Shown here piece after piece: positions 1 through 13,489 of a stretch of DNA of 64,000 bases. Under the pieces are notes generated by a model. The model had not been told where the DNA came from and made no database searches. It saw only the letters and a program-made list of their open reading frames with translations. This stretch comes from Kalmusia sp. IMI 367209 (taxonomy: Eukaryota > Ascomycota > Dothideomycetes > Pleosporales > Didymosphaeriaceae). Each line of letters begins with the position of its first letter. Positions within the stretch are counted from its first letter, which is position 1. The stretch covers positions 806,001-870,000 of the forward strand of contig JAPEUQ010000015.1 of NCBI GenBank assembly GCA_027946365.1, given 5' to 3'. Position numbers and translations under genes: made by a program.

Positions 1-835
1 AGCCAATATCCCGAGATCCAGGGCGGAGGCTCGCTCATTCTAGCCTGGCAGATTCGCAACAAGCATGTCCTCGTCATCGGAGGCGGCGAGGTACGTGACG
101 TGGGTACCTTGCTTGATACATACTGACGACGCGCAGGTAGCTGCCGGCCGCATCGTCAACGTGCTCAATGCAGACGCGAAAGTGACCGTTGTTTCGCCTC
201 GCTCAGGCCTCAACGATGAAGTAGCGTACCGTGTAGACCAGAAGCAGGTCCATCTCGTCGACCGAAAGTTCGAACCGTCGGATCTCAATGGCGTGGACAT
301 GGTTCTTTGCGCCGTAGACGACCCCGAAGCCTCGACGCAAATATACAAGCTATGCCAGGAGAAAAGAATAGCCGCCAACATAGCTGACGTACCGCCGGAA
401 TGCGACTTCTACTTTGGCAGCGTGCATCGCGATGGACCGCTACAAATCATGGTCAGCACGAATGGGAACGGGCCGAAACTGGCGAACATCGTTAGAAGGC
501 AGATTGCAGATGGCCTGCCGCACAACATCGGCGCAGCTGTACAAAGAGTCGGCATACTTCGGAGGAAGCTACGGAAGGTCGCTCCCGCCCAAGAGGAAGG
601 CCCGAAGAGGATGCAGTGGTAGGCTTTCTTGGTCATTAACATCCTGCGACTGTTGCTAATAAGACTCAGGATGTCCAAAGTCTGCGAGCAATGGACCCTG
701 GACGAATTGTGTGAAATGACTGAAGAAGACATGGAAGAGCTGCTCGGCTTCTATAAGCCTGGCACAGTTCCCACGCTCGACGAAGTCCGCTTACGGGAGG
801 CTGATGGCGCCTACGATGGACCTTTCTTGATTTAA
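1..835 (+). CDS. met8: Siroheme synthase Met8-like (5' end outside window)
   Basis: Predicted bifunctional precorrin-2 dehydrogenase and sirohydrochlorin ferrochelatase, the last steps of siroheme synthesis for sulfite and nitrite reductases. I read it as join(<1..90, 137..618, 670..835), with 245 residues visible. The frame is open to the window edge with no start codon, so a few N-terminal residues are missing. Exon 1 carries the NAD-binding glycine motif VIGGGE, which continues across a 46-nt intron as VAAGRIVN. The segment NIADVPPECDFYFGS matches the Met8 catalytic region, whose aspartate serves both reactions in the yeast enzyme. STNGNGPKLANIVRR is also typical. Intron 2 (51 nt) splits a Trp codon and joins the C-terminal helix region (WTLDELCEM). 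Length is close to that of yeast Met8. The family call is firm from motifs; the splice sites are inferred. Confidence 0.9.
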
Positions 836-1262
836 TGACGCACAATGTACGACCACTACACAGGAGTTTCGGGCAAAGAAAATAGCATAGGTGACAACTT
901 TGGAAGTCTGATTAGCATTTGAGCGCTTGGAAAGAGCAGCTAAGCTCTACATTTTGCAATGCCTGTAATGAATATTGTATAAAGCTCCGGAATTGTATAC
1001 CATCTCATCTGTAGCTGCTCCTATCACATCTTTCCTGGAATTGGCTTCACCATGTCGCAGGTACCCGGCCAATCAGATACAAGAACGCAAGGTGGCCCAA
1101 GCTCCACTTTGAATTCGTCGCCTCGCCCGTTAGTGACACTTTCCAAACCATCACAAAACATTCACTAACTCTTCTGAGGACAGATTAAGATATTTCTCAT
1201 TAGAAAGTCCAACATCTGCCGCTTACTATTCAATCCGTGAAAGACGAGCCCCAACCGACAAT
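836..1262. other. Intergenic, met8 to METTL16-like gene
   Basis: About 430 bases between two co-oriented genes. It should hold the met8 3' UTR and the promoter of the next gene. I see no open frame or structured element in it. Confidence 0.6.
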
Positions 1263-2625
1263 ATGGACTTGGCGCAATGTCCGCCATACGAAACGGTCAA
1301 CTTCAAATCCTTGGCGGAACAAGATGAAGACTTCAAAATCGTTTGGCTAAAGTACATTGGAAAGCTCGATTTCCAGGATCCCAGTACTATCAAGATCCTA
1401 ACGAAGGCTATCCTGAAGGTAGATTTTGGCTTGCACCTTGAAATCCCAGATGATCGGCTCTGTCCTCCGGTCCCAAATCGCTGGAACTATGTGTCGTGGA
1501 TACAGGCCCTACTCAACTCTACCAGCGCTAATTACTCCAATCGGTATGATCCAGAGCGACGAGCTGTTGGTCTGGACATCGGCACCGGCGCGTCTGCGAT
1601 CTACACCATGCTTTGTTTGAAGTCGCGGCCCAACTGGACCATGTGTGCTACGGATGTAGATAAAAAGAGCTTTAATTCAGCAGTCCGGAACTTGACTCAC
1701 AACAACTTGATCACACGAGCCAAAATGCTTCAGACGATTGACAGCCAACCACTCATTCCACTGCAGTACCTCGGCGTAGACAAGCTCGACTTCACTATCT
1801 GTAACCCGCCATTCTTTATTAACGAGGCGGACATGCGCCAGAGTCTCCACGGTGAAAACAAAACTTGGCTGCCGAACGCAGTATGCACCGGTGCCGAGGT
1901 CGAGATGGTGTGTTCTGGCGGAGATCTAGGCTTTGTCACGCGGATTGTGGAGGAGAGCCTCATTCTAAGAGACAGGGTAACGTGGTATACTAGTCTGTTC
2001 GGCAAGATGAGTAGTGCAAAAGCAATCATCGATCTCTTGAAGAAACACGGCATTACCAATTGGGCTGTCGGATGTGTCGACGTTGGGAGTGTAACAAAGC
2101 GATGGACAGTTGGGTGGAGCTTCGGAGACTATCGACCGTGCAATGTAAGGAGCATATATAGTCAACATCTTCGTCACAAATAGGCCTAACATATTTTAGA
2201 GCATTGCTCGCATCGAGAAGTTTGCGAACGAGTATCTCCCCTTCCCAACGCGTTACGCTTTCTCGCTACCTCCCAATATCGACGTCAACGCCGCAAAACA
2301 CACGATCGACCAGCAAGCACGCCGTCTTCACATGCGCTGGAACTGGGACCCTGAAACCTCCGCCGGCATCGGCGAAGCCGCAGAGAATGTCTGGTCGCGC
2401 GCCTACCGACGAGAGCATGAGCGCAAGAAAAAGGAGATGGCAGCGGCAGGGACCGGAGATATGGAAATGCAGGATGGAGTAGAGGACGCGAAGGTGGCGC
2501 TGGCGTTCAGAATAAAGGTGATGAATGACACGAGGGAGGTTGTCATTGAGTGGCTGAGAGGTAGCGACCAAGTGCTTTGGGAAAGCTTCTGTGGTATGGT
2601 GCATCGGAGCTTCAAGAAGTCATGA
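1263..2625 (+). CDS. METTL16-type U6 snRNA N6-adenosine methyltransferase
   Basis: Predicted SAM-dependent RNA m6A methyltransferase of the METTL16 (former DUF890) family. Relatives methylate U6 snRNA, so a nuclear role in splicing is likely by homology. Model: join(1263..2144, 2200..2625), 435 aa. The N-terminal block VNFKSLAEQDEDF is family-typical. The SAM-binding motif GLDIGTG lies near residues 103-109 and the catalytic NPPF tetrad near 181-184. A 55-nt intron (GTAAGG to TTTTAG) ends exon 1 in phase 0. Exon 2 continues the C-terminal region (FPTRYAFSLPP) and ends in a charged tail. The ATG at 1263 was chosen because it is the first in-frame ATG ahead of the conserved block. The N-terminus is slightly different from the usual R-rich start, so an upstream exon cannot be excluded. 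Confidence 0.87.
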
Positions 2626-3210
2626 ATAGAAGAAGAGAGAGACAGTCGTTAGTAAGACTTGATACCTTACAGCTCAACGCCAGATAGATCGTGGACGAGA
2701 GTGATCATACCCCACATCATCAAATGCGGAGAAGAGCTCGGATAAGAAGATAGACGCTACGGTGCACGAATCAGCTTGTACAATCAGACTAGGTGTAGTC
2801 GCACGAAAACTACCGTTACCGCATGAGCCTTCCTTCGTGGAGTCGAAAAAATTTCTCTATGATAAGCTACTTAAGGTATCAAAGATAGCCATCAATTAGA
2901 GGAGCTGCCATTCAAGCCCACCATTTCAGTGACTCATCCTAGAGTCAACCACCCACAGAAATGCGATCTCATTTCCACTTACGCCATAAAAAATATGTCG
3001 GCAGTCAACTATGGACTCCGTTCTGTAGTCTTTTAATGCATTAGGCCTTCTTCATCTGGGATCGAAGTGCTCGAGCACTTCAACAAATCGGCTTGTCCCA
3101 GAACAGATCCTCATCTCCCAATTCTTCTGCTTTCCCCCTCGCCAACGGCGGCACCCCATCCACCTTCCTGCCTGCAACCAACGGCTCCAGTCCACCACCC
3201 TGCCCGCCCA
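2626..3210. other. Intergenic, convergent 3' ends
   Basis: About 585 bases between convergent genes. Nothing coding is seen. It probably contains both 3' UTRs. Confidence 0.55.
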
Positions 3211-3660
3211 TCATCCCCCTCCACCCCCTCTACCACCTCTACCACCTCTACCACCCCTTCCGCCGCCTCGCCCACCACGAAAAGCGGGCGGTGGAGGCGG
3301 CCCCGTCATTTCCCCCCTGGCCGCCCTATTCTGCCGATGCAGCTGCCCACCATGGAGGTCGCCCTTAAGCTCCTCGCGGCTGTCGCGCTCATCGGTCTCG
3401 TACTGGAAGGTAGACCAGGCGAAGATTTGCTGCTCCATGCCAGCGGGGGCGCGGCCTTGGCGAACGTTGACGGGGCCGTTGGTGTAGAGGGCGGAGTCGC
3501 GTTCGCCGATGGCAGCGGTATCGTGGTCGAAGCGCTCGCGGCCGAGGTCGGCGAGGTCGGCGGTGACGTCGTAGAATTGGCTGTCTTGGGAGGCAAAGTT
3601 GGCGGACGTGTTGTTATTTGGGTTGGGGGAGTCGCCAGGGTTGTTGTTGTTGGAGGCCAT
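3211..3660 (-). CDS. Small protein with C-terminal RGG box
   Basis: Single-exon frame of 149 aa, ATG at 3660, stop at 3211-3213. The N-terminus is Asn-rich (MASNNNNPGDSPNPNNN). The middle is acidic and unremarkable. The last ~35 residues are a run of Pro followed by FRGGRGGGRGG-type repeats. RGG boxes usually bind RNA or are arginine-methylated, so a role in mRNP biology is plausible but only inferred. I do not recognise the non-repeat part. The coding strand is supported by an intact ATG-to-stop frame and the lack of a better frame. The opposite strand is also open over much of this length, which is expected for such GC-rich repeats. It lies convergent to the METTL16-like gene. Confidence 0.6.
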   Translation of the reverse strand: MASNNNNPGDSPNPNNNTSANFASQDSQFYDVTADLADLGRERFDHDTAAIGERDSALYTNGPVNVRQGRAPAGMEQQIFAWSTFQYETDERDSREELKGDLHGGQLHRQNRAARGEMTGPPPPPAFRGGRGGGRGGRGGRGGRGGGGG

Positions 3661-4206
3661 TGTTTACTGATGAGGACTGTGAAGTAGTGAGACGGGTAAG
3701 ACATTGTGGGAAGGAGGAAACTGACTGGTTTTGGCGATATGTTGCTTGAATAATTCCGTATTGTTGTGGGGCCTGCCAGAATGAGTATGCACAAAGAACG
3801 AGTAGATAAGGCTATGCTCGTAGGGAGACGTGAGAATGCGTCTAAAATTTGTAGTGTTGCACCCGTTTGCAGGAAATTAAAGTGTGATAGTGAAGTCAGT
3901 TGAGTGGTAATTGTGTGCCCATGTTTGCTCCTTCCCGCTATAGGAATTTCTTACCCACCAACCTCACTTTCCCTGAGCTCATTCGTGTTCACCCACTCAC
4001 GTATTTCGACGCTGTAATTACGATTTCAACCTTTCTTTACTCAATGTGCATCGCGTTACAGTCGACGGGAATTTAAGATACACTGTAGTTTGCGTGTAGA
4101 GTGTAGACCCAGATTCTTCGATTTGTTCCAATTCCACTCTCAGCATTTCCATAGCATCTAGACACCTACTCATACCTACTCATAGCTATGTTTCCCTGAT
4201 ATATTC
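3661..4206. other. Intergenic
   Basis: About 545 bases holding the presumed promoter of the RGG-box gene and the 3' UTR of the FAD oxidase gene. No coding signal seen. Confidence 0.55.
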
Positions 4207-6252
4207 TCAGTCTTCGGCTCTACACAATCTTCCATCCTGCGTAAACAGGCCCTCTCTTCCACCACCACTACTCCCTCGAATCTCCCACTCGTCACTCCCA
4301 ACGCCAGAAATTAGCCAAAACAACCCCTGCGGATCCCATTTCTTCTTCACCCTTAGTAGCCTCTCATAATTCGTTCCGTAGAAGGTTTCTTTCCATTGCC
4401 CATCCTGCATGTCCCCTTCATTCATGTAAGCTCCACCGCCCGGCGTAATGTCCCTCCACTTCTGCATATACGAGTCCAATCTGTCATGTCGTTCTGCCTG
4501 CTGCTGAGGAGAGTCGACGATAGTAAGGCCATCCCACCACGCGTTAGTCTCGTAAGCTTGTGTGTGCATGATGGCTCTTCTGAATGCTGGGACGACTGCA
4601 TTGTCAGGATTGCCGGCAACAGCAAGTGTGGGGCCCATGACTTGGCCATGAATGTCGTAACCACCATCATCGACCGTAGAGCGTATTGCGGTAAGCATCG
4701 TAGATATCGAGGCGTTATCGGCGTAATTAGAGCGCTCAAAGAGTCGCGAGGAGATGAGTGTATTGCCGATGGTGTCACCGATTGCGCGGGTCCTCAGCTT
4801 AGACTCATCTTGCATGTTCGGTACATCTAGCAATTGCATCGTTGGTATCGCGATTGGAATACCCACTTCGTTCAGTCTTTCTAGAAATGGCTTTGTGAAC
4901 GCTCGTAGCTCTGCGGTTGTGCGATTTGGGAGCGATAGAGATGACGTGAAGGTCAGACCAGTCGAGCCAGAGCTTGATGCATGCCGAATAAAGTTGTAAG
5001 CGAATCCTTTATTGTCACACAAAGGTGTGGAGAATTCCAAATATGCTTCGATGCCCGCCCAGAACGATTCGTTAGAGACGCCGGGAAGTCCAGGTCGAGA
5101 AAGGGTAGAGAAATTTATACTCGTGCTGGCGATCGGTGTCAGAGGGAATGTGCGGACGACGATCGAAGTCACTATGCCGAAGGTGCCTGTGCCTTTCTTA
5201 AACACCTGACTCTTGAATCAGAAAAGAAGCATACATACCTCCGCCGCCTCCTCTGAACGCCCAGAATAAATCTGGATTATTGTCTGCATCTGCGACAACG
5301 AGCCTTCCGCTTGCTGTGACTGCTTGAATTTGCAACACATGGTCCGCTGCCAGACCATAGAAGCTCGCATAGGTGCTGTGTCCAGCGCCTTGGAAGTACC
5401 CACCCGCAACAGCAACGTCAGCTCCACCAGCATTCAATATCGTAGTGTTGAATGTCCTCGATGCGGAACTGAGCTCAGTAGCCCGGGTACCGCCAGCTAG
5501 CGCTATAGCGCGGCCAGTATAATTAGATGTTATGTAATTGTCAAAGTAAGTTATACCTTTCAGGTTGTGTATCCAGACTGAGAGTGCGTTACCACCTATT
5601 GCTTTGCCATTGAAATCGTGACCTGAATTCCTGCCACCCTATTAGTGTTTTGCACACAATTTCAGAGAAGGTACAAATTTCTACCTACTTTATGACAAGT
5701 CGTATATTTTTATTCCGTGCAAAATTGACTGCTAGCTGCACATGCCGCACCGTTGTCGCACTCACCACATATACAGGAAATCCACCTTGGGTACATTTAG
5801 AGTTTGGATCATTCGTAGGCACGCATGTCATGCCCGACGACCATTGTGACATAACACTAATAGGATGATTTGCACTGCTCGATCAGCCACACTCAACCCG
5901 AATTTCTGGTTCCCACTCACTGTTGAGCCATATTGGTCCAAGTCCTCTGCAAAGCCGCGCAATTTGTTGCATTATATGCTGGTCCTGCGTAGCATGATAT
6001 AGCTAGAGGCTGGGGCTTCAGCAGAACACCACCGAGCGTCTCATTGAAGAGCGCCCAATCTGCTTCGCTAGGCCACTCTTCATCGCTTGGAGTGTATCGG
6101 CAAGCCTCTTGTGGTGAAGGGCGCGAAGGATCAGCAAAGCGAATAGCCGGATAATCAAGTGTTTCTGATTCCGAGAGCTGTACATCCTCAAAATCAAAAT
6201 TAACGCCGAGCACTGTGCTTGCCAACAGTGCGAGAACACTGAAGACAAACAT
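4207..6252 (-). CDS. Secreted FAD-linked oxidase, berberine-bridge-like (VAO family)
   Basis: Predicted secreted flavoprotein oxidase with an FAD_binding_4 and a C-terminal BBE domain; the substrate is unknown. Model: complement(join(4207..5186, 5239..5630, 5689..5856, 5921..6252)), 623 aa. The first ~16 residues (MFVFSVLALLASTVLG) are a signal peptide. SGHD places the probable 8-alpha-histidyl FAD attachment residue at His171. GGYFQGAGHS and FRGGGGGTFGIV are FAD-domain motifs, the latter restored exactly by the third splice. NYERLLRVKKKWDP near the C-terminus is the BBE signature. The cysteine that gives some relatives a second covalent FAD link is not seen in GGYFQGAGHS, so single covalent attachment is expected. 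Such genes often sit in secondary-metabolite or sugar-oxidation loci. A Zn2Cys6 regulator and an OYE reductase lie next to it. Confidence 0.9.
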
Positions 6253-7401
6253 CCTTAACCAATGAATAACAGACGGAACAAGCTGCTGGAATCATTTCGG
6301 ATATGCTAGTCTTTTTAAAAAGACGCCTGGAACACTCATACGACCCCATAGTCCAAATTTGGACATCCATCCTCCATCGACTCACATGCTGCGTATGCAT
6401 CGCAATTTGTAAAGCCGATGCAGGAATGCCGAGCCCTACGTCCGAATCTGCGGATAGGCTAATATACAGTCTCGTGTGGTCTCGTGTGCGTCCCCATTGG
6501 AATGGTCCAATGCGCTCAATATCCCTGTCAGAAGGCAAATCTGTCCGGTAGTAGATGCCTTTGCATATCTGGGCCCAGGGTCGAGCTAGCAGCTGAGAGC
6601 ATCCAGGTCGTGTAGACGCTGTGCGACACCAGATGAGAGATACGAGATATAGCCGGGTATTGGGGCCTGGCGATGGTGTGTGTTCGTGAAGCAGTGTCCG
6701 TGTTCAACGAAGAAGGTGCGAATGCCCCAGTCCCAAATTTTAGCGCCGGGAGCCCACGTGAACCTGGCGTGCGCCTACGGCAGATGAGGTTGCGCGTTAG
6801 AATACGTGCAGTGGGCGTAAATAATTTGTAATTTCAGACAGATGGTATTTGATATCATTGGTAACAGATCAGGATTGCGCGTTCGTGGCCTTTCCTAGGT
6901 TTTCACATTTGGGAGAAAACCTATAAGTGCTTTGCCTATAGTACGCCACAAGTACACGTCCACATGTGGGGTTGGGTATAAATCCGGTCCGGTATACAAG
7001 CTTCCTATTTGAACCGCTCCTTAAGCGGAATTATGCCTAGTACCGTCGCCAGCTTGTTGTTTGTGGATACTTGAGATCACTACCTCGATTGCCTACCAAA
7101 GAACAGGTTATGGGAGAAATGATGTATAAATATCGCGTAGATGTATTACGTGATATTTTGACCTTCGAGACTCTGTGTGGGGCTGCCCTGTCGATGTGTG
7201 GGCTGGTTTTGTGCAGTGCCACACCGAAGGGCTATGTTCAACTTTGACAACTAGAGACTGACCTTACTAAACTTTGACAGAGTAGGCGCAGGATGAGATT
7301 TACCAGCTATATATCCGAGCCTCATGTTCCACAATGGATTATGAAGTGCCACATGGAAAGTGGTTCAGTCATCAGTAAAGGCCTCGGAAATGAAACACTT
7401 T
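6253..7401. other. Intergenic, oxidase promoter region
   Basis: About 1.15 kb between two minus-strand genes, holding the promoter of the FAD oxidase gene. Short open frames here have no recognisable content or splice-supported extension. Confidence 0.55.
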
Positions 7402-9438
7402 TTAGAATGAGAACGGTAGCTCCACTCCTGCAGACGCTTCGATGCTGCTAGCACTATCCATGAACGCGGCAAAGTTGATATCCTCGAACAACTTATCGTC
7501 TAGATTGGGCGTCTTATAAACTTCAATGCATTCGTTACCATGTAGTGCCTGAATGCTCGAACTCACTTCTTCGATGGTAGGTTCCCTTTGAAAACATATT
7601 TTGACTGAGTTAAGCCTCAGTTGCCCAAAGTAGGGAATGTTTAGCTCAAAGAATGGACCTTCGTCGGGAAAGTCTTTGATGATGGTGCCGGATCCGACAC
7701 TCCGGCTATGGAAAGCTTCGTCCTCGATCTGCAATAGATGTTGGAGTATCTGGGGTCCTTTGCATGTGAGTAGCCTAGCCATATTCGCCATCGTCTGCTC
7801 GACAATTGCGCGGTCACTTGACCGCGTATGTGCGAGTACAGATAGCTCTCGTGATTTGTCCTGCCAGTGACTCTCAAGATGTGCCAACATTAGCACTATC
7901 GCAGCTATCAAGGAGAAGAACTCGACAATGTGGCATGTATGGGCGACAAAGCCAGAGTCCTGCAAAATGAGATATCGATGTATGATTTCGCGGCTCGCAG
8001 TGGCACAAGCGGCCTTATTGTATCCATATAGAGCTTCGGGCCGATGCAGGTATGGTAAATGCGCTTGGTTGATGAGATTGAAATGAAGCAATTGGTTGAC
8101 TAGACGGGTAGTTGACAGAAACATTTCTCGCGGAGAATCAATCCTTGACAGATTGGGAGGCAGCCACCAATCGGACTGTAGTAAAGAAGCTGCATTTTGT
8201 AACGCATGGTCAATCATCTGTGTGGCGCTCATGTCTTGGAGATCACGTTCATTACGGTCGAGGATCCAAGACGCAATTTCGCTATGCTGTCTCTCCAATT
8301 GTTCTTCCGGATCCAATCCGGCAGGACTCGCGGTATTGGCATAAGCAATACTTGCCCAACCTTGTGGTAAACCAAGGACCAAGCTAAAGAGCCTATCAGT
8401 TGAAACTATACGATACCACATGTAATCTGGATTGAATGGTGGTGCGGTCTTGTCCATCTGTGGGACATGACTTTGGTGTGGGCGATGAATGCCCAGTAGT
8501 TGTCCACAAGCCATGGCTCTCCGCACGGCGCTGAATGCTCGGCGCATGTCGCCATTGTTTGCGTGATATGTGGCCTCAAGCATCAAGCACTCCAAGCCTT
8601 CGGCGTTACGACACAGCTCATCTTTCGCCACTACATCGATAGCCGCAGATGCCATCTTCTCTGCCTTGATTTTCCACCTTTGCTCGCCCAACTCTCGAGA
8701 TACAAATTGAGCGAGACAAGCCAACATCAGCATCTTCTGAGCTATAATAATAGGGTGAACGTCTGGGGAAGGAAGTGTTGCCAAACGATTAGCCGTAATG
8801 ATAGGTAAATGCTGCGATCCTGAGATAGTCTTCCAGTCTCGGGTGAGCATTTGATGGAAGAAGCAGGGCACGAATTTGGTTGAGTTACAGATTCTTCGAC
8901 ATTCCGACATGGATGGTAATAAGCTGTGCAGTGTCTCAGAAAGAGTCCTGCTCAGGCCTCGAGGTATCGATATCTGGGTAGGAGAGGCTGTGTGTAATCT
9001 CTGTTCGCTGGGCGACCTAGGGTGATTTAATATTCGGTGAAGAGGGCACGTCATATATCCTGAAGCAACTCACCTTTGTCTTCTTGATAGGTTGGATCCA
9101 AATGCAGGGCGCTGTTCCTGCGAGGCATCCTCCATAAATGTTGTGCCGTTCGTTCCCTGTCTTGCAAGGAGCGTTTCTAGCATCGTTTCGATGCGCTGAA
9201 GCCGGCGGTTACTTGCACTATCTCGAGTTTCTGGCTCATGGTCGCTCTCATTCTGATTGACACAATCCGTCCCTCTGCGGCGACATCCTGCACAAACCGC
9301 GTCATCACGTGCTAAGAACACGCATCGTGCTTTTCGCCGCTTACACTCCCAACAACTACGAGTACCCTTTCGAAGTCTTCGTTGCTTTGATATTGCTTTC
9401 TCGGAAGCAGTCGGCGCTTCTTCTCTTGATGGCGACAT
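7402..9438 (-). CDS. Zn2Cys6 transcription factor with fungal-specific regulatory domain
   Basis: Predicted nuclear DNA-binding regulator. Model: complement(join(7402..9016, 9074..9438)), 659 aa. The binuclear zinc cluster spans residues 29-59 (Cys29, 32, 39, 49, 52, 59) with the basic stretch KRRKAR. A short linker follows with a likely dimerisation helix (RRLQRIETMLETLLARQ). After a 57-nt intron comes a long helical region resembling the fungal_trans regulatory domain, including RRAFSAVRRAMACGQLLGIHRP. I chose the ATG at 9438; the open frame extends upstream only through a TTG, which is not a likely eukaryotic start. It is divergently transcribed from the OYE gene across 377 bases, and downstream of it lies the FAD oxidase. 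This suggests, but does not show, local pathway regulation. Confidence 0.88.
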
Positions 9439-9815
9439 TGATCTACTTTGTTTGCAATCTGCGATGACCTTTTTCTTTCTTTTCAAATGCTGTGTTGTAG
9501 ATCAAGTTGGTCCACCGCTACGGCGGAAGGCACTCACTGCACTAGTGCATTTGTCAGCGCCAGCGGCATGCTAGGTAGGTAGAATCCCTGACTCGAACAT
9601 TTGAAAGGCACCCAAAGTATCGTCAATAATGTATACGTAAATTAGTTCCTTCCGCCGTCACGGTGGAGTAGAATAAACTCGCTTTTCCTTGCACTCTCCC
9701 TATCTTCTCCTTCCTCCTCGCTACCTACAGATTGTAAAATATAAATACCATTTGTTCTTCAACATGATTTCATTTGGTCAGAATTGCTCTAGTTGTCTTC
9801 AAGATATTCGATACC
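9439..9815. promoter_or_regulatory. Divergent promoter between Zn2Cys6 regulator and OYE gene
   Basis: 377 bases between opposed start codons. A TATA-like box (ATATAAAT) sits at about 9739-9746, some 70 bases before the OYE start. The arrangement allows shared control of regulator and enzyme. No specific binding site was verified. Confidence 0.5.
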
Positions 9816-11059
<1,244 letters not shown>

Positions 11060-11712
11060 GCGACTTGTTGCTCGGATAACTCTTTGCGCCAAAACACCCT
11101 TCCTCCAAACATATATTTTCTGTTGTGCTCATGAGCAAGCCTGATATTTTTTGCCTAGGTGCTAAAGACGGTCAGTCTCCATGATAGTACAATGAGTACT
11201 GAAAGACTGACAGGTACTTGAGATTTACACGCTGCAAGGAATAACCAGAGAGTACTGTGCTTGCCTTACATATCATGGACTGTTACACTATGTACAACAA
11301 ACAAAGCACTGCCTTTCCCTTATACATCCTACGTCAACACACTGTATAAACCAACTAGAGTATCATTCATCCTAAAGCAACACAATATAAGCAATAAAGG
11401 GCTGCCAACGAGAGCGTAATTGACATCTAGGAGCATTCGGACACCTAGTTTTGCATCATATGTGCTAATTTTCTTTCGCAGGAGCACAGTCAGTGACGTT
11501 AGTATATACCTGAGCAGATGGAAGATTACGTGGCGCGTTAAAAAGAGAGCTGTTCAACATCTAAATCGCGAGCAACAGCCAGCAGATGCATACTTGGCAT
11601 CAAATGTGTATACCATCTCATGGCTATGTAGCCCTCGATATCACCTATACGTAGAGTATCCATGAGTTTCTGGCCTCCTAGTCTATGTACGCCCCTTCAT
11701 GCCCTGCCTCCC
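11060..11712. other. Intergenic, convergent 3' ends
   Basis: About 650 bases between the OYE and end3 stop codons. AT-rich relative to the genes; no coding signal found. Confidence 0.55.
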
Positions 11713-12983
11713 TCATCTCCCCGCTTTCTCGTCATCGATTTGCCTCCTTAAATCCGCCAACACCTCATTCCTCCTCTCTAAATGCCCCTGCAACCCCTCC
11801 ACTTGCTCCTTCACCGTGTCGATCTCCTCCCTGATCCCGCCTAATCCCTTCACTGCACCACCGTCCCCACTATCCATGTCTCTCAACACCCCCCTCTTAT
11901 AATCCAGCAGCATTTCCAGCTCCCTTTTCACCAGCGCCGGCTTGCTATCGCCTCTCCGACCATGCCGCCTATTCTCAGCCTCTTTCTCTACGGATGCGAT
12001 CTTATCTTCCAGTTCTTTGAGCTGCTTCTTCAACCGGACTTCTTCCCAGTCTTCTGTGGTGCGGCCGCCGTGGTCGGTGCCGCGTGCGCGCGCGCCGTAG
12101 TTGTTTGCGCGGTCACCAACGCCGAGGCGTGTGAGGTACGCATCGCCGAATTTGGCCTTCTTGCCGGTGGCTGTGGTGTCGTCGCCGCGCTCTGCCCACC
12201 GGCTGCCTGTCCGCTCGACGTCGTAGTCGATATTCGCCTTCTCGAAGCTTGCGCGTAAACTGGGTGGTACACTTCGCGGCACTCGGAAGCCTTCGCTCCT
12301 CTGATTTAAAATGTGCAAAAAGGCCAGGCACGCGTCTTTGCCCACGTTCTCCCGTGCCTTAGGGTTGACCAGGTTCCACGCGAAGCGTACATCTGAATCT
12401 GGCACGTTCTCGAGTGAGTCGAATAGTGGTTGTAGCGTGGAAAAGGAGACATTGCCGTGCGAGTCGCGGTTCGCCGTGTAGATTTCCTCGTACTTGGACT
12501 TGTCATTGGGCGACATGTACCAGTCGAATCCGTCACGCAAGCCCGGCGTATCGTCGTCATCGTCGACGGTTTCGAAGGCGGGGAGACCGCCCGTCATTGC
12601 GCGGTTCGCTTGCACAAGATGTGCTTTGGACTCGGGAACCAGCCAGTCCGGCAGGCTCGCCGGTACATCCGAAGTTTCCTACACGGTTCCCTTGTCAGCC
12701 GTATAACCCCAACGCGGTTTTTGAAGCTGCGGGCCGCACATACCCCATTGATCAAGTCGAAGATTAGCCGCATGGCCACACAAAACTCCTCAAAGTCAAG
12801 TTTACCATCGTTGTCCACATCCGCCAGGTCCCATACGCGCTCGAGCTGGTCATCGCGGAGGTGGCTGTTCTTGAGTACCGGAGCAGCTTGCGCGCCGTCA
12901 AGGTGTGTTGAGCCCTGCGAGAGGGAGCTGAAGATTTCCCAGTACTTCTCGATCTCTTCTTGTTCAATGCGGCGCGGTGCCAT
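11713..12983 (-). CDS. end3: Actin cytoskeleton-regulatory complex protein End3
   Basis: Predicted EH-domain protein of the Pan1-Sla1-End3 complex, acting at cortical actin patches in endocytosis. Model: complement(join(11713..12678, 12744..12983)), 401 aa, the usual length for the family. The first EH domain contains an EF-hand loop at residues 55-66 ([12 protein letters not shown]). After a 65-nt intron the sequence continues [18 protein letters not shown], a typical End3 linker. A second EH domain begins near [12 protein letters not shown]. The C-terminal third is a charged coiled coil ([21 protein letters not shown]). The ATG at 12983 gives the family-typical start [15 protein letters not shown]. 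The frame is open further upstream but that part does not look conserved. Confidence 0.93.
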
Positions 12984-13489
12984 TGCCGTGATGGTTATTG
13001 GTGTGAGTCGTGGGCGGAGGTATGCACGTAAGCTTGGGTGGGTTGGCTTGGGGAGGGTTGACGGTGACCCATGTCGGCCATAGCGGAGCTCACCCACAGC
13101 TACCGGGACTAGCAGCCGAGGTTACCCCGACTGATGCATTCACAATTGCAAGCACTGCAGCAAACACTAGTCACGTCATTGTATAGTCTTCATATTAAGT
13201 ATATATAACCTATACCACCCTATTATCATTACGCCGAAGATAGATGGTCAAATAAGGGAAAGTCGAGGAATGAGGCACCCCATGCACATCCATGAGACCA
13301 ACCTGTTCCGAAATCAAAGCACCTAGATCCCCAGTATATGCGCCATATATCTCCCAGACACAGTAAAGAGCGGAACCAAGCCGTCATCGCACAGCTGAAC
13401 AAGGAAATTTTTATGCAGACGAAGATCAAAGTCGTGACAAGGTTGAAATATGCAATATCGCTAAAGCAGATATAGAGTGGCGTCTTTCA
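12984..13489. other. Intergenic, end3 promoter and chitin synthase 3' UTR
   Basis: About 500 bases between two tandem minus-strand genes. No other feature seen. Confidence 0.55.
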
